A program made the translations under genes and the position numbers. Below the pieces are notes generated by a model. It saw only the letters and a program-made list of their open reading frames with translations, searched no databases and was not told where the DNA came from. Positions 47,606 to 56,532 of a DNA stretch of 64,000 bases are shown in pieces (position 1 is the first letter of the stretch; the number at the start of each line of letters is the position of its first letter). Origin of the DNA: Ruminococcus sp. (lineage in GTDB: Bacteria > Bacillota > Clostridia > Oscillospirales > Ruminococcaceae); contig JAFXXD010000008.1 of assembly GCA_017542475.1 (NCBI GenBank), forward strand, positions 21,788 through 85,787, written 5' to 3'.

Positions 47606-48787
47606 TCAGGAAGTCACCTTGGCTGCGGCAGCCTTGAGTAAGCGTTTCTGCTCGTACATAGCTTCATCTGCGCGCTTGAACACATCGTTGTAGCTTTCGT
47701 CTGTTGAAGCGTCATAAACGGCAATACCGCTTGCTACGATGACTGCGCCGTTCTCCTGATTTTCGCTGATCGTTTTCCTGAAAGATTCCATAAGCGCATC
47801 CCTGTTCCCATAATCTCTGCCGCGCATTATGGCTACGAATTCATCGCCGCCGATTCGGAACACGGGGCTGTGATCAAACTGATAGCATATTATTCTGCAG
47901 GCGCTTTTGATGTATTCATCACCTGCTTCGTGTCCCAGTGTATCATTGACCATTTTAAGACCGTTTACATCAAATACGGCCACGGCATATTCCTTTAATT
48001 CGCCGCTTTCGATAGTTGCTTCCAGTTCAGCCAGTGCCTCAAGGTAAGCCATCTTGTTTTTCACGCCGGTCAGCGCGTCCTTGTAAGCCTTCTGCTTAGC
48101 GAGCTTTATCGCCATACTGTGCTCGACGTCCTTGTCTTTGTAAACAAATGTATGTATCAGGCACGTTCCGAAGAGGCAGCCGATCGAGTAGAACGGCATA
48201 AGCGGGAAAAACATCTGAACGACGATAAAGAAGGACATTATGATACCCGAAATACATATCGTCCTGTAGTGCGAGCGGCTTATTCCCCCTGAGCGGACAG
48301 CCATTACCAGCGCAAAGACCGATGTAACAAGGAAGAGGATGAATTGCAGGAAGAGCCCGATATATCTCGCGGGGAGCGGTACATATTCCTTGACCTCGCT
48401 GAATTTGAAAACTATAGGAACAAACAGGTTCACGAGCAGTACAACGAGCTCAAAATCGAATACAGCCCAGCCTCCCGCCACAAGGATCGTCCCTGCTTTG
48501 CTTTTCTTTCCCGAAAATGCTACAACGGCTCTTGTCCATAAAAGGACGGATAGAGCCATAGAGGCGAAGAACAAACAGGTGTCGATATATGTGACGAGCA
48601 GCCATCTCTGCTCGTAGAAGAAGCCCCACATTATATCCGAAAGGAAAAACACGATAAGTGCGAGCAGATATTGGCGGTATGTAAGCCGCAGATTGTTCTC
48701 GCTCGTTTTCTCGACCTTTCGGAGTGCTTCTCTGTTTATGATGACCAGAACGATCACTGCAATGGCACCAATGCTTGCATAATACAT
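47606..48787 (-). CDS. Membrane diguanylate cyclase (GGDEF)
   Basis: 393 residues: seven or so N-terminal membrane helices (1-215) of the 7TM-sensor type, then a GGDEF domain (about 225-385) with ALTGVKNKMAY, DVNGLKMVNDTLGHEAGDEY and an intact active site RIGGDEF. It should make cyclic di-GMP in response to a membrane or external signal. No EAL or HD-GYP domain is present. It starts 12 bases after the neighbouring GGDEF gene and is probably its co-transcribed partner. Confidence 0.92.
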   Translation of the reverse strand: MYYASIGAIAVIVLVIINREALRKVEKTSENNLRLTYRQYLLALIVFFLSDIMWGFFYEQRWLLVTYIDTCLFFASMALSVLLWTRAVVAFSGKKSKAGTILVAGGWAVFDFELVVLLVNLFVPIVFKFSEVKEYVPLPARYIGLFLQFILFLVTSVFALVMAVRSGGISRSHYRTICISGIIMSFFIVVQMFFPLMPFYSIGCLFGTCLIHTFVYKDKDVEHSMAIKLAKQKAYKDALTGVKNKMAYLEALAELEATIESGELKEYAVAVFDVNGLKMVNDTLGHEAGDEYIKSACRIICYQFDHSPVFRIGGDEFVAIMRGRDYGNRDALMESFRKTISENQENGAVIVASGIAVYDASTDESYNDVFKRADEAMYEQKRLLKAAAAKVTS

Positions 48788-48799
48788 AAGCTGTCTCCT

Positions 48800-50452
48800 T
48801 TACTGCTTCTGCTGATTTTTTCTGTCGCGCTTATTCTCATACATAAGCTTATCCGCCCGCTTCATCACATCAGCAGCGGAGCTGTCGTCCGACGGCTCGA
48901 AAACGGCAAAGCCCTTTGAGAGCTGTACCTTTTCCCACGGCTCGGCGGCAGCGGCGTTTATCTCCTCTGCGGCTGCGTCGAACTGCTCGATAAGAAAATC
49001 GCGGTTATGGTAGTCCTCATTTTTCAGCACGACGACGAATTCGTCTCCGCCCATTCTGAACACAGGACTGTGCTTGAAGACCTCGCAGATGGTATGGGCG
49101 GCTTTTTTCAGATATATATCGCCCTTATCGTGTCCGTAGCGGTCGTTTATCAACTTCAGGTCGTCGCTGTCGAACACGCCGACCGCAAATTCGGGCTCAG
49201 CTGTCCCGCTGCTCAGCTCCTGCTGTATCTCGTCGAAGAGGTTTGACAGTGCGCCCTTGTTTTTCACATTCGTGAGCGCGTCTATGAAGACCTGTCCGTT
49301 CAGGTCGTTGATATGTGCCTTCACGTTGTCCGAAAGCGTTCTGAACGACCTTGTCAGTCTGCCTATCTCGTCCTCCCTGTCGTAGGACAGGACGAAGTCA
49401 TAATTGCCTTTATCGACCTGCTCCGCCGCCTCGGTGAGCTGCTCCAGCGGTCTGGTGATACGCCTTGTATTGTACATCAGGAACAGGCTTGCCGCGATGA
49501 GCACGACAACTGCTCCCAGCGCGATATTCAGAACGAGCCCCTTCCAGTCGCCCTTCGTTTCTGAAATGGGGACAGTTACCGTCAGGCGCAGCCCGTTGCT
49601 CAGAGGGCGCCAGACTGCCTCTTTTTCCTCGCCCTTGTATGTATAGCGGATAACATTGTTCTCGTCTGCTTCATCGAAGGGGAGCTCAAATGTGGAGTCC
49701 GAAGACAGATCAGCCACATCAATATGCGGGTGATAGAAGAGCTTTCCGTCCTCGCCGCTCAGGAAAGCATAGCCGTTATCGTAGAGGCGCAGGCTGTTGA
49801 TCTCCTCAGCCATAGTGGAGTAATCGACTTCTATGCCGACAACGCCGATGAACCTGCCCTTCCGGTAGACGGGCGCGTCGTAGGATATCACACGCACATC
49901 AAGGTTATCGGTGATATAGGGAGGCAGCCAGATAGGCTTGCCCTCGTGCTTCGGTACGGTGAACCATACCAACTTGGAGGTGTCCTCCACGTCATACTGT
50001 GTAATATCGGTAACTACGTGCTCCTCGAAGCCCTCGCCCGTAAGGTCGGTGTACCAGAAGCCCTTGACATCAGACGATACCGACGGGTCGATACGGTAGT
50101 AATAGGTCAACACGCCCTTGGTCTTGGACGCCATCATACCGAAGTATTCGCGGGCGCGCTCCATATGCTCGGCGAACTCCTCGTCGGTGTCCACGTTTTC
50201 GAGGTCCTCCTCCGCGTAGGAGGTCACCTTCAGCACCGTGTTCTGCACGCTGTCGAAATAATAATCGAGGCTCCGCTCGCCCGACTCGCACAGCATCTGC
50301 ATCAGCCGATCCGATTTATGGCTCTCGGTCGTGCGGATAAAGACGGCACTGAGCAGCGTGGTGACTGCAAGAGCTGCAAGGATGACACAGAGCATGGTCA
50401 GCGTTATCCTTGTTCTCAATGAGTGCGGAAACAATCTGTTATTCAACTTCAT
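48800..50452 (-). CDS. dCache-HAMP-GGDEF diguanylate cyclase
   Basis: 550 residues. A first transmembrane helix (about 16-38), an extracellular double Cache sensor (about 40-300, including IGVVGIEVDYSTMAEEI and DNGYAFLSGEDGKLFYHP), a second helix (about 308-328), a HAMP linker (RRITRPLEQLTEAAEQVDKG) and a GGDEF domain with intact RMGGDEF. Cache domains usually sense small ligands such as amino acids or organic acids. Start at 50452 follows AAAGGAGG. Confidence 0.93.
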   Translation of the reverse strand: MKLNNRLFPHSLRTRITLTMLCVILAALAVTTLLSAVFIRTTESHKSDRLMQMLCESGERSLDYYFDSVQNTVLKVTSYAEEDLENVDTDEEFAEHMERAREYFGMMASKTKGVLTYYYRIDPSVSSDVKGFWYTDLTGEGFEEHVVTDITQYDVEDTSKLVWFTVPKHEGKPIWLPPYITDNLDVRVISYDAPVYRKGRFIGVVGIEVDYSTMAEEINSLRLYDNGYAFLSGEDGKLFYHPHIDVADLSSDSTFELPFDEADENNVIRYTYKGEEKEAVWRPLSNGLRLTVTVPISETKGDWKGLVLNIALGAVVVLIAASLFLMYNTRRITRPLEQLTEAAEQVDKGNYDFVLSYDREDEIGRLTRSFRTLSDNVKAHINDLNGQVFIDALTNVKNKGALSNLFDEIQQELSSGTAEPEFAVGVFDSDDLKLINDRYGHDKGDIYLKKAAHTICEVFKHSPVFRMGGDEFVVVLKNEDYHNRDFLIEQFDAAAEEINAAAAEPWEKVQLSKGFAVFEPSDDSSAADVMKRADKLMYENKRDRKNQQKQ

Positions 50453-50533
50453 AGCAGCCTCCTTTCGCAAATTGCACAGTACGTCCTCTGATATTTCGGG
50501 CTTGATCGGGCATATGCATAATCTCACATTTTA

Positions 50534-50562
50534 ATTATACCAAATTCTGAACAGATAATAAA
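50534..50562 (-). promoter_or_regulatory. Promoter of the GGDEF pair
   Basis: TGG immediately before a perfect TATAAT (50534-50539) forms an extended -10; the -35 (TTTATT, 50557-50562) is weak, 17 bases away. Confidence 0.7.
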
Positions 50563-50829
50563 GTACCGCGTTGGAAAACACAATAATTTTGTTCATTTGT
50601 TACAAACCTCAACTTCTCCGTTCGGCTCCGATTATAGATTTTGCCGATACAGCTGTCGTGTGTTATCTGTACAGACCGTCACTTTGACCGCACCCGCTTC
50701 GGGAGGTGCTGTACCCTCGCCTGCTGCGCCGAGTGGTATGGCTATTATTAACAAATTATTCGCACATTCCACATTGCGTTGTGATATAATATATACAGTA
50801 CATTCATTTCTGATAACGGAGGCGGTACT
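50563..50829. other. Intergenic region with a possible decayed reading frame
   Basis: Between the divergent GGDEF and GH genes. A TATAAT at 50785-50790 with no clear -35 probably drives the plus-strand gene. On the minus strand, about 38 codons ending at 50632 read like protein (GAAGEGTAPPEAGAVKV, CTDNTRQLYRQNL) but lack a start and belong to no family I recognise. Confidence 0.3.
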
Positions 50830-53400
50830 ATGAATAAAAAAAGATTATTAAGCTCGGTCAGTGCGATAGCGCTTGCTGTCAGCTCTCTCCCGACAGCGGG
50901 TACGGTCTGCGCCGAGGACAAGTCTGCTCTTCTTGATGTGAGCGGAGCCGTTATCCACGACGAAAACTTCGTTCATCTCAGCAAGGGCACCTATCTGCGC
51001 GATGTCTCCTATCTGTTCGACGATCAGGACAAGGTCCCCGCATCTCCCGACAATATGAAGGTGTCAGCAGAGGTGTGGGAAAAGACCTCGCGCGATAACT
51101 GGACTCCCAACCAGCAGATGGAGTACGGACCCGCTTCGTTTTATATGGACTTGGGAGCAAACTATGTCATAACAGCCATTGCATTCCTCGATACCAACGG
51201 CACCCCGACATGGAACGTCTCGGACGGAGAGCCGTTCAGCTGGCATGATATCGCCGAGGTGAATATGGATACCTACAACTCGTGGAGAGCCGTCCGCTTC
51301 GACGCCCCCGAGGCTACACGGTATCTTCATTTCAGCTCCGACTACTGCGACAGCGGCGTAAGCGAGCTTGCGATATACGGCTACAAGTCCTCGGAGCTCA
51401 CCGCAGAGCAGAGGGCAGAGACTGCTCCCGTACCGAAGAATAACGGCAGCTCCGACAGCGGCATATCAGCAGGAAAGCGTGTGGGCTTCAACGCCTTTAT
51501 TGATGACCCGATGACGGCGATGATGTCGGCGGGAACTATACGCGAATACCATAATCTGAGCTGGCTCCTCGACACCGACTGCAAGGTGAGATTCACGCAG
51601 GGCTCGTGGGGAGATATGGACAGCTACTACTCCGCGCTCCACGACCGCGGGATAAATATAATCCCCTGCTTTCAGGGCGGAAGCACGGCTATCTCGGGCG
51701 GAACAAAGGCAAACGAGATACCCGTCCCGAGCGGAGCGGATACACTTGACCCAAAGAGCTATGCCATACACGCACAGGCTATGTATCAGGTAGCCGCACG
51801 CTACGGAAGCAATAAGGACATCGACCTCAAAACCATAAATATAACCGACGCTCAGGAGATCAGAACAGGTCTCGGATACCTGACAGCACTTGAAAACTCC
51901 AACGAGCCGAACAAGAGCTGGGCAGGCAAGGCTAACTATTTCTCGCCGTATGAGCTGGCGGCAATGTGCTCGGCGGACTATGACGGTCACGAGGGCACTA
52001 TCCCGAATGCGGGAGTACACACTGCCGACCCCGATTTCAAGCTCGCAATGGGCGGACTTGTCGGGTATTCCACGATGCTTCAATACCTCGACGAGATGAA
52101 GCTCTGGTTCGACTACAACCGCAAAGACGGCAAATTTGCGGTCGATATCATCAACGTGCATATCGGTCCCGACAGCGACGATATCGAAAACGGCAGCTAT
52201 GCCGATACTATCGCAGCGCTTGATAAATGGATAGCCGACAATGCCCCCGGCACCGAGCTGTGGATATCCGAATTTGAGGTCCCGATGTCGGACTGCGAGG
52301 AGGAAGGCGTTGATGATCACGACAACGAGCAGTATCAGCTGAAATACGCACAGCGTGTCGCAAGGACGTACCTCCGTGCTTTAGCCTCTCCGTCCGTGAA
52401 CTACATCACGAAATTCCAGCTCCGTGACGAGGGCGAGGGCGTATACTACAATTCGGGTCTTGTCACGCAGAAGGGCAAGTGGAGCAAAAAGCTCGCGTGG
52501 TACTATCTCTCGTGTATGACGGAAACCCTGAAAAATGCGGGCTTCACAGGTCTTGAACAGGATCGGGACTGCTATGTATACAGCTTCGGAAGCAGAGGAG
52601 ACATCATAAAATGCGCCTACACCACGGCTGATGAGGGCGATCAAACGCTCTCAGCCGAGGGTAAAAAATACGCATATCTGACAGCTCCCGAAATGGGGCT
52701 TGCAGAGGGAAGGACAGAGGAGCTTCAGGTCAGGGACGGAAAGGTCACGCTAAAGCTGACGAATACTCCCGTATACGTTACCTTCACCGACAAGCCGAAG
52801 GTAATGATCGACAGCAGATACTCAAAACTCACACCGACAGAGATAAGCCTTTCGCAGGACAAGTCGGGAGAGGTCTGCGACCTTGGCTCAGCTCCGAAGG
52901 ACGCCGCCCTCGGCAGAGCATACCGTATGTTCGACGAGCCCGATTCGATGCCCGCCCCGATATACGCGGACACAGCAAAAGCTCCTGAAACCAATGTGAG
53001 CGGGTCGGCGGTAACATTCTACGCCTTCTTTGAAAAGCCCTGCGTGTTCAGCGGATTTGCCGTGTATGACACCTACGGCACAGGAGGTATCTCAGTATAT
53101 GACGCATATACAGACAAGCTCCTGTGGAGCGATGCGCTCGACAGCTATATGAGCCGTTCCGTTACACTGACAAACGATTCCCTTCCCACCGACTGCCTGA
53201 AGGTTGTGAAGGAGGGCGGCGATATGAACGAGCTTTCATTCTACGGCTACGTCTCGCCGTATAAGAACTGGGACGCCGACTCCGACGGAGTTGTGGATAC
53301 GTTTGACCTTGTACTGATAAGGAAAAGCGCTATCGAACGAAGCGGATATACCGTCGCCGACCTTGTGGGAGCATCGTCCTTCCTTCTCGGCGAAAAATAA
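50830..53400 (+). CDS. Secreted GH-A clan glycoside hydrolase with a permuted dockerin
   Basis: 856 residues: signal peptide (1-28), N-terminal discoidin-like carbohydrate-binding domain (about 95-187, YMDLGANYVITAIAFLDTNG to ELAIYGY), and a TIM-barrel hydrolase (about 215-560). The barrel has acid/base Glu359 in ENSNEP and nucleophile Glu481 in LWISEFEVP, the NEP/E pattern of clan GH-A. A second discoidin-like domain follows (about 705-800). The last 50 residues resemble a dockerin in reverse order: DADSDGVVDTFDLVLIRK (normally the second repeat) then YTVADLVGASSFLLG (helix of the first repeat, without its calcium loop). ATG at 50830 follows GGAGG. The family number is uncertain; GH39- or GH5-like are options. 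Confidence 0.82.
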   Translation: MNKKRLLSSVSAIALAVSSLPTAGTVCAEDKSALLDVSGAVIHDENFVHLSKGTYLRDVSYLFDDQDKVPASPDNMKVSAEVWEKTSRDNWTPNQQMEYGPASFYMDLGANYVITAIAFLDTNGTPTWNVSDGEPFSWHDIAEVNMDTYNSWRAVRFDAPEATRYLHFSSDYCDSGVSELAIYGYKSSELTAEQRAETAPVPKNNGSSDSGISAGKRVGFNAFIDDPMTAMMSAGTIREYHNLSWLLDTDCKVRFTQGSWGDMDSYYSALHDRGINIIPCFQGGSTAISGGTKANEIPVPSGADTLDPKSYAIHAQAMYQVAARYGSNKDIDLKTINITDAQEIRTGLGYLTALENSNEPNKSWAGKANYFSPYELAAMCSADYDGHEGTIPNAGVHTADPDFKLAMGGLVGYSTMLQYLDEMKLWFDYNRKDGKFAVDIINVHIGPDSDDIENGSYADTIAALDKWIADNAPGTELWISEFEVPMSDCEEEGVDDHDNEQYQLKYAQRVARTYLRALASPSVNYITKFQLRDEGEGVYYNSGLVTQKGKWSKKLAWYYLSCMTETLKNAGFTGLEQDRDCYVYSFGSRGDIIKCAYTTADEGDQTLSAEGKKYAYLTAPEMGLAEGRTEELQVRDGKVTLKLTNTPVYVTFTDKPKVMIDSRYSKLTPTEISLSQDKSGEVCDLGSAPKDAALGRAYRMFDEPDSMPAPIYADTAKAPETNVSGSAVTFYAFFEKPCVFSGFAVYDTYGTGGISVYDAYTDKLLWSDALDSYMSRSVTLTNDSLPTDCLKVVKEGGDMNELSFYGYVSPYKNWDADSDGVVDTFDLVLIRKSAIERSGYTVADLVGASSFLLGEK

Positions 53401-53439
53401 GCCGCACATCAGTACGGACAATATTTGAGAGGTTTACAG

Positions 53440-53790
53440 ATGGATACAAAAGCAATGCAGGAAGAATTCCTGCGGCAGCAGAACGAGCCGACTATCGGTA
53501 TCGCAAAGACGTACTTCCGTGTCGATAAAAAGACCGATTACACCGAGCCCGATAACGCTTCGGGCAGCTATACGGATATCGTCATAGACGGCGAGGTCTA
53601 CGGCAGAGCTCTGAGGACGCACAAGGACGTCAAGCCGATATTCATATCAATCGGAAATTACGTATCTCTTGACACCGCCTGCGCTCTTGCTATGAGGCTT
53701 ACCGACAAGGAAAGCCATATCCCGCTCCCGACACGCTTGGCTGATCTGGAGACACATATTGCGAGAGGAGCCGAGCGGGATAAGCACTGA
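53440..53790 (+). pseudogene. C-terminal fragment of endonuclease V
   Basis: The 116 residues align with the last third of endonuclease V: EPTIGIAKTYF matches the family PTIGVAK block and PIFISIGNYVSLDTACALA matches the PLFIxxGHxVSxxSA block. It ends with PLPTRLAD, the family PEPTRxAD. Intact EndoV is about 220-230 residues, and its catalytic acidic residues (equivalent to Asp35, Glu89, Asp110 of the E. coli enzyme) lie in the missing N-terminal part. A plausible start (GAGAGG, ATG at 53440) adds 15 unrelated residues, so the fragment may still be translated. It follows the GH gene by 39 bases and is probably co-transcribed with it. Confidence 0.8.
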
Positions 53791-53797
53791 AAAATCA

Positions 53798-53836
53798 GAC
53801 CCTATCCGAACCCCGCGGTTCGGATAGGGTCATTTT
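53798..53836 (+). terminator. Intrinsic terminator
   Basis: Fifteen-base perfect stem (GACCCTATCCGAACC/GGTTCGGATAGGGTC), four-base loop, then ATTTTT. Confidence 0.93.
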
Positions 53837-53845
53837 TACCACTGA

Positions 53846-53874
53846 TTGACTTTTTCCCGCCCCTGTGCTATAAT
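53846..53874 (+). promoter_or_regulatory. Promoter of the second esterase-like lipoprotein
   Basis: TTGACT (53846-53851), 17 bases ending TGTGC, TATAAT (53869-53874). It starts ten bases after the upstream terminator, so this gene is independently transcribed. Confidence 0.9.
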
Positions 53875-53931
53875 GCAATAGTGCAGGGGCGCGTCCCCGA
53901 GCGAGATTCTTGTAACAGAAAGGCTATACCA

Positions 53932-55491
53932 ATGAAAAAAACAGTCACACTTCTTTTAGTCCTTGCAATGACCCTATCAATCACTGCCTGCGGCGGCAAA
54001 TCCGAGAGCTCCTCGCAGACGGAAAGTGCTCCCGTTACGGAGACCACCGAGCCGACACAGCCGCATGAGGCGACTCCCACAAAGCTCACGAACAAGATGA
54101 CGGACATGGAGCTCCAATGGACGAAAAAGCACGGGCTCACCCTGCTGGACGAGCTTGAAAAGCCCAACGCCGACCCGAATGCCGAGCACAAGGTCAGCAT
54201 AGAGTTCATGGCGGGCGATGTTGAGGTGACCCGCAATTATTTAGAGCAGAACCGCGATATGTTCACCGACGAGGAATACGAGCACGAGCTGCGCAGGCTC
54301 CAAAAGAGGGAAGAATCGGGAGACGGGGACGTTTTCCCGTCCGTCATTCTTGTGGACGGATTCGTTTACCCGTATGTTATCCCTACCGAGGATTATTTTG
54401 AGGACGGCGGTTCATACTGGTTCACTGCGACGGACCACGACGAAAACGGTGAGCCTGAAGAGAAAAAATACTCATTTTCTTCATTTGAGGACTACCTTGA
54501 ATTCATCCGCGAGAGAAGCATTGAATGGGGCTATCCCGACGAAGAGGTCGAGGTGGAGGTCACGTTTGCGCAGGTCATATACGACGCCCTGAAAAGCGGC
54601 GACTATGAGACCCTTCCCGAAGGAAGCGTTGATGTCACCGATGAATCAAAAAGCATCTGGAGCGCCTTCCACAACTACAGAAGCGACTGGGAATACGACC
54701 GTGCCGCCGTTGAAGCGATAAAGGATTCGGTAGACGAGATAAACATCTACGATGAAGAAATGGGCAAGAACTTCACAGTCCATGTGACGCTCCCGCCCGA
54801 TTACGACAGGGACAAGACCTACCCCGTCTTCTTCCTGACCGACGGTATATGGCGTTTCGGCAACTGTCCCGAGCTCAGGAAGTGTATGGAGAACGGCGAG
54901 GCTGCACCTGTTATCCTCGTCAGCCTGTATTACAGCTATGATATCACTGACCCTGACCAAGAGCTACGCTATGAGGATCTTGTTATTAACCGTAGCGAGC
55001 TGCTGGATTTCATCACCGACAACCTTATGCCTTATCTCTGCGAGAATTATAACATCGACTGCGCTGATTCCACGCTTTACGGTCACTCGGACGGCGGCGT
55101 GTTCACACACTACGCGCTGTTCAATTCCGATAAATTCGAGAATCAGCCCTTCGCTCACTATATCATCGGCAGCCCCGCACTCTGGGGATTGTATCATTAT
55201 AATCAGTATGAGGGCATCAGCAATGACGATGTGATGAATGATTACAACTATTTCGACAGAAACGAAAAGCTCGACAAGACCGTGTTCCTCTGTGCAGGCT
55301 CGCTGGAGGACCCCGATTATGCCGACCATTACCGCGAAGGCGACGATACGACGCTTGAGGGTGTGGCAAAGCTGAAGGAAAGGCTCGAGTCCCACGGCGC
55401 AGAGCTTACCTATAAGCTGTACGAATCCCATCACTATCAGTACATTCCCGAAATGCTCATCGAGTATCTGAAACTGACATATCCCTGCTGA
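53932..55491 (+). CDS. Esterase-family (alpha/beta hydrolase) lipoprotein, core copy
   Basis: 519 residues with lipobox SITAC (Cys20), an acidic spacer, and the same C-terminal domain as the island protein at 26350: VHVTLPPDYDRDKTYPVFF, FLTDGIWRFGNCPELRK, nucleophile serine in YGHSDGGVFTHYALFNS, FLCAGSLEDPDY, and SHHYQYIPEMLIEYL at the end. The N-terminal half (about 30-250) is diverged, and codon use matches the GC-rich core. Start at 53932 is chosen over an upstream ATG because it opens a lipoprotein signal and follows AAGG. It is likely to act at the cell surface on esterified polysaccharide or wall material; the substrate is unknown. Confidence 0.87.
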   Translation: MKKTVTLLLVLAMTLSITACGGKSESSSQTESAPVTETTEPTQPHEATPTKLTNKMTDMELQWTKKHGLTLLDELEKPNADPNAEHKVSIEFMAGDVEVTRNYLEQNRDMFTDEEYEHELRRLQKREESGDGDVFPSVILVDGFVYPYVIPTEDYFEDGGSYWFTATDHDENGEPEEKKYSFSSFEDYLEFIRERSIEWGYPDEEVEVEVTFAQVIYDALKSGDYETLPEGSVDVTDESKSIWSAFHNYRSDWEYDRAAVEAIKDSVDEINIYDEEMGKNFTVHVTLPPDYDRDKTYPVFFLTDGIWRFGNCPELRKCMENGEAAPVILVSLYYSYDITDPDQELRYEDLVINRSELLDFITDNLMPYLCENYNIDCADSTLYGHSDGGVFTHYALFNSDKFENQPFAHYIIGSPALWGLYHYNQYEGISNDDVMNDYNYFDRNEKLDKTVFLCAGSLEDPDYADHYREGDDTTLEGVAKLKERLESHGAELTYKLYESHHYQYIPEMLIEYLKLTYPC

Positions 55492-55505
55492 TATACCGCA
55501 TTTAC

Positions 55506-55539
55506 AAAAAAACAGCACCTGCCTCGGCAGGTGCTTTTT
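55506..55539. terminator. Bidirectional terminator
   Basis: AGCACCTGCC/GGCAGGTGCT perfect stem with a two-base loop, seven As on the left and five Ts on the right, between the convergent lipoprotein gene and the glutamate-cysteine ligase operon. Confidence 0.93.
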
Positions 55540-55751
55540 CATATCATCTGAGCATAGCACGTCAGGAATTCCTCTATGCACCGTCCTTTAGCACGCGGTG
55601 CGGACTGCCAAACAAGCTCGCCCTCACATTCAAGGCTGAGCACATAGCCGTCGCACTGCTCCCAGCCGTAGAGCAGGTAATCATTCCCGTTATGCGAGAA
55701 AGCAAATTCATTTTCCGTGATAACTGCCTGTTTCAGTTCGGTTGCACTCAT
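55539..55751 (-). CDS. Conserved-looking 70-residue protein at the end of the ligase operon
   Basis: Acidic soluble protein of 70 residues (MSATELKQAVITENEFAF to CYAQMI) with three cysteines (ECDG-like YGWEQCDGY, LECEG, LTCYAQ). I do not recognise the family. ATG at 55751 is preceded by GAGGTG six bases away; a GTG three codons earlier is part of that box. It starts 10 bases after the amidotransferase gene and ends at the operon terminator, so it is very likely to be the fourth structural gene of the operon. Confidence 0.7.
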   Translation of the reverse strand: MSATELKQAVITENEFAFSHNGNDYLLYGWEQCDGYVLSLECEGELVWQSAPRAKGRCIEEFLTCYAQMI

Positions 55752-55761
55752 ATCGTTCACC

Positions 55762-56520
55762 TCAGATATACATTGCGTCCATAGCGGTTATATATTCGAG
55801 TGTGGGCACGAAGGTACCCTTGTGGCGGTCGCCGCGGTGGACCTCCCGACCGTGCTTGTAGGCGATCACCTGTGCCATCGGGAACGGTATCCACGCTCCG
55901 TCATCGAGCGGCTTTGTGGCAAAAATAATGCCGTCCTCAAGCCTTTTGAAGCAGAGGGTATTTTTCAGATTCTTATGGACATAGAGGAGTTCCCCGTCGT
56001 ATATCATCAGGTTGAGCTTGTTCCGCGGAGCATTTTCCGCTATAAAGTGATTGACTATCTCGAACCGCTCGCGCTCATTGGGGACACTTCTTGCAATGTG
56101 TTCATTCATATTGTCAAGGAGCGACAGAAAAAAGCGCTCTGAGTCCGTATCTCCCGATTGTACGGCTGAATAGCGGTGGTTGTGCCTGCCGTTGAAGATG
56201 GTGCCGTTGTGGATAAGAGTCCACTCCCTGCCAGATATGTCCGTACCTGTGAAGGGGTGGCAGTTGCGCTCGCTGATAGTGCCGACGGTGGCGAATCTTA
56301 TGTGTGCGAGAGCCGTTTTCTGCGGCGGCATATAGTCGATGACATCAGACAAAAACGTGCTGTCCTCGGCGCTGACAGCCTCTTTCAGTATCTCACGCCT
56401 GTCAGCTTCGTACATCATTCCCCAGCCATGAGGATTCTTGTCGCTGTGGGAAAAGAATGTCCGCAGATAGTCAGAAATATCAACGCTTTTTGCCGAGGTG
56501 AAGCCGAGAAGCTCGCACAT
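55762..56520 (-). CDS. Class II glutamine amidotransferase-like hydrolase (YafJ/EgtC type)
   Basis: 252 residues forming a single N-terminal-nucleophile amidotransferase domain with no synthetase partner: MCELLGFTS with catalytic Cys2, HPHGWGMMY-type NPHGWGMMYE, LAHIRFATVG, HPFTGTDISGREW, HNGTIFN and DTDSERFF. The start at 56520 rather than the ATG just upstream is preferred because the cysteine must follow the initiator Met. The family includes EgtC, which removes a gamma-glutamyl group in ergothioneine synthesis. Its position directly after a glutamate-cysteine ligase makes a gamma-glutamyl thiol substrate an attractive inference, but the true activity is unknown. Confidence 0.88.
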   Translation of the reverse strand: MCELLGFTSAKSVDISDYLRTFFSHSDKNPHGWGMMYEADRREILKEAVSAEDSTFLSDVIDYMPPQKTALAHIRFATVGTISERNCHPFTGTDISGREWTLIHNGTIFNGRHNHRYSAVQSGDTDSERFFLSLLDNMNEHIARSVPNERERFEIVNHFIAENAPRNKLNLMIYDGELLYVHKNLKNTLCFKRLEDGIIFATKPLDDGAWIPFPMAQVIAYKHGREVHRGDRHKGTFVPTLEYITAMDAMYI

Positions 56521-56532
56521 CATATCACCGCC

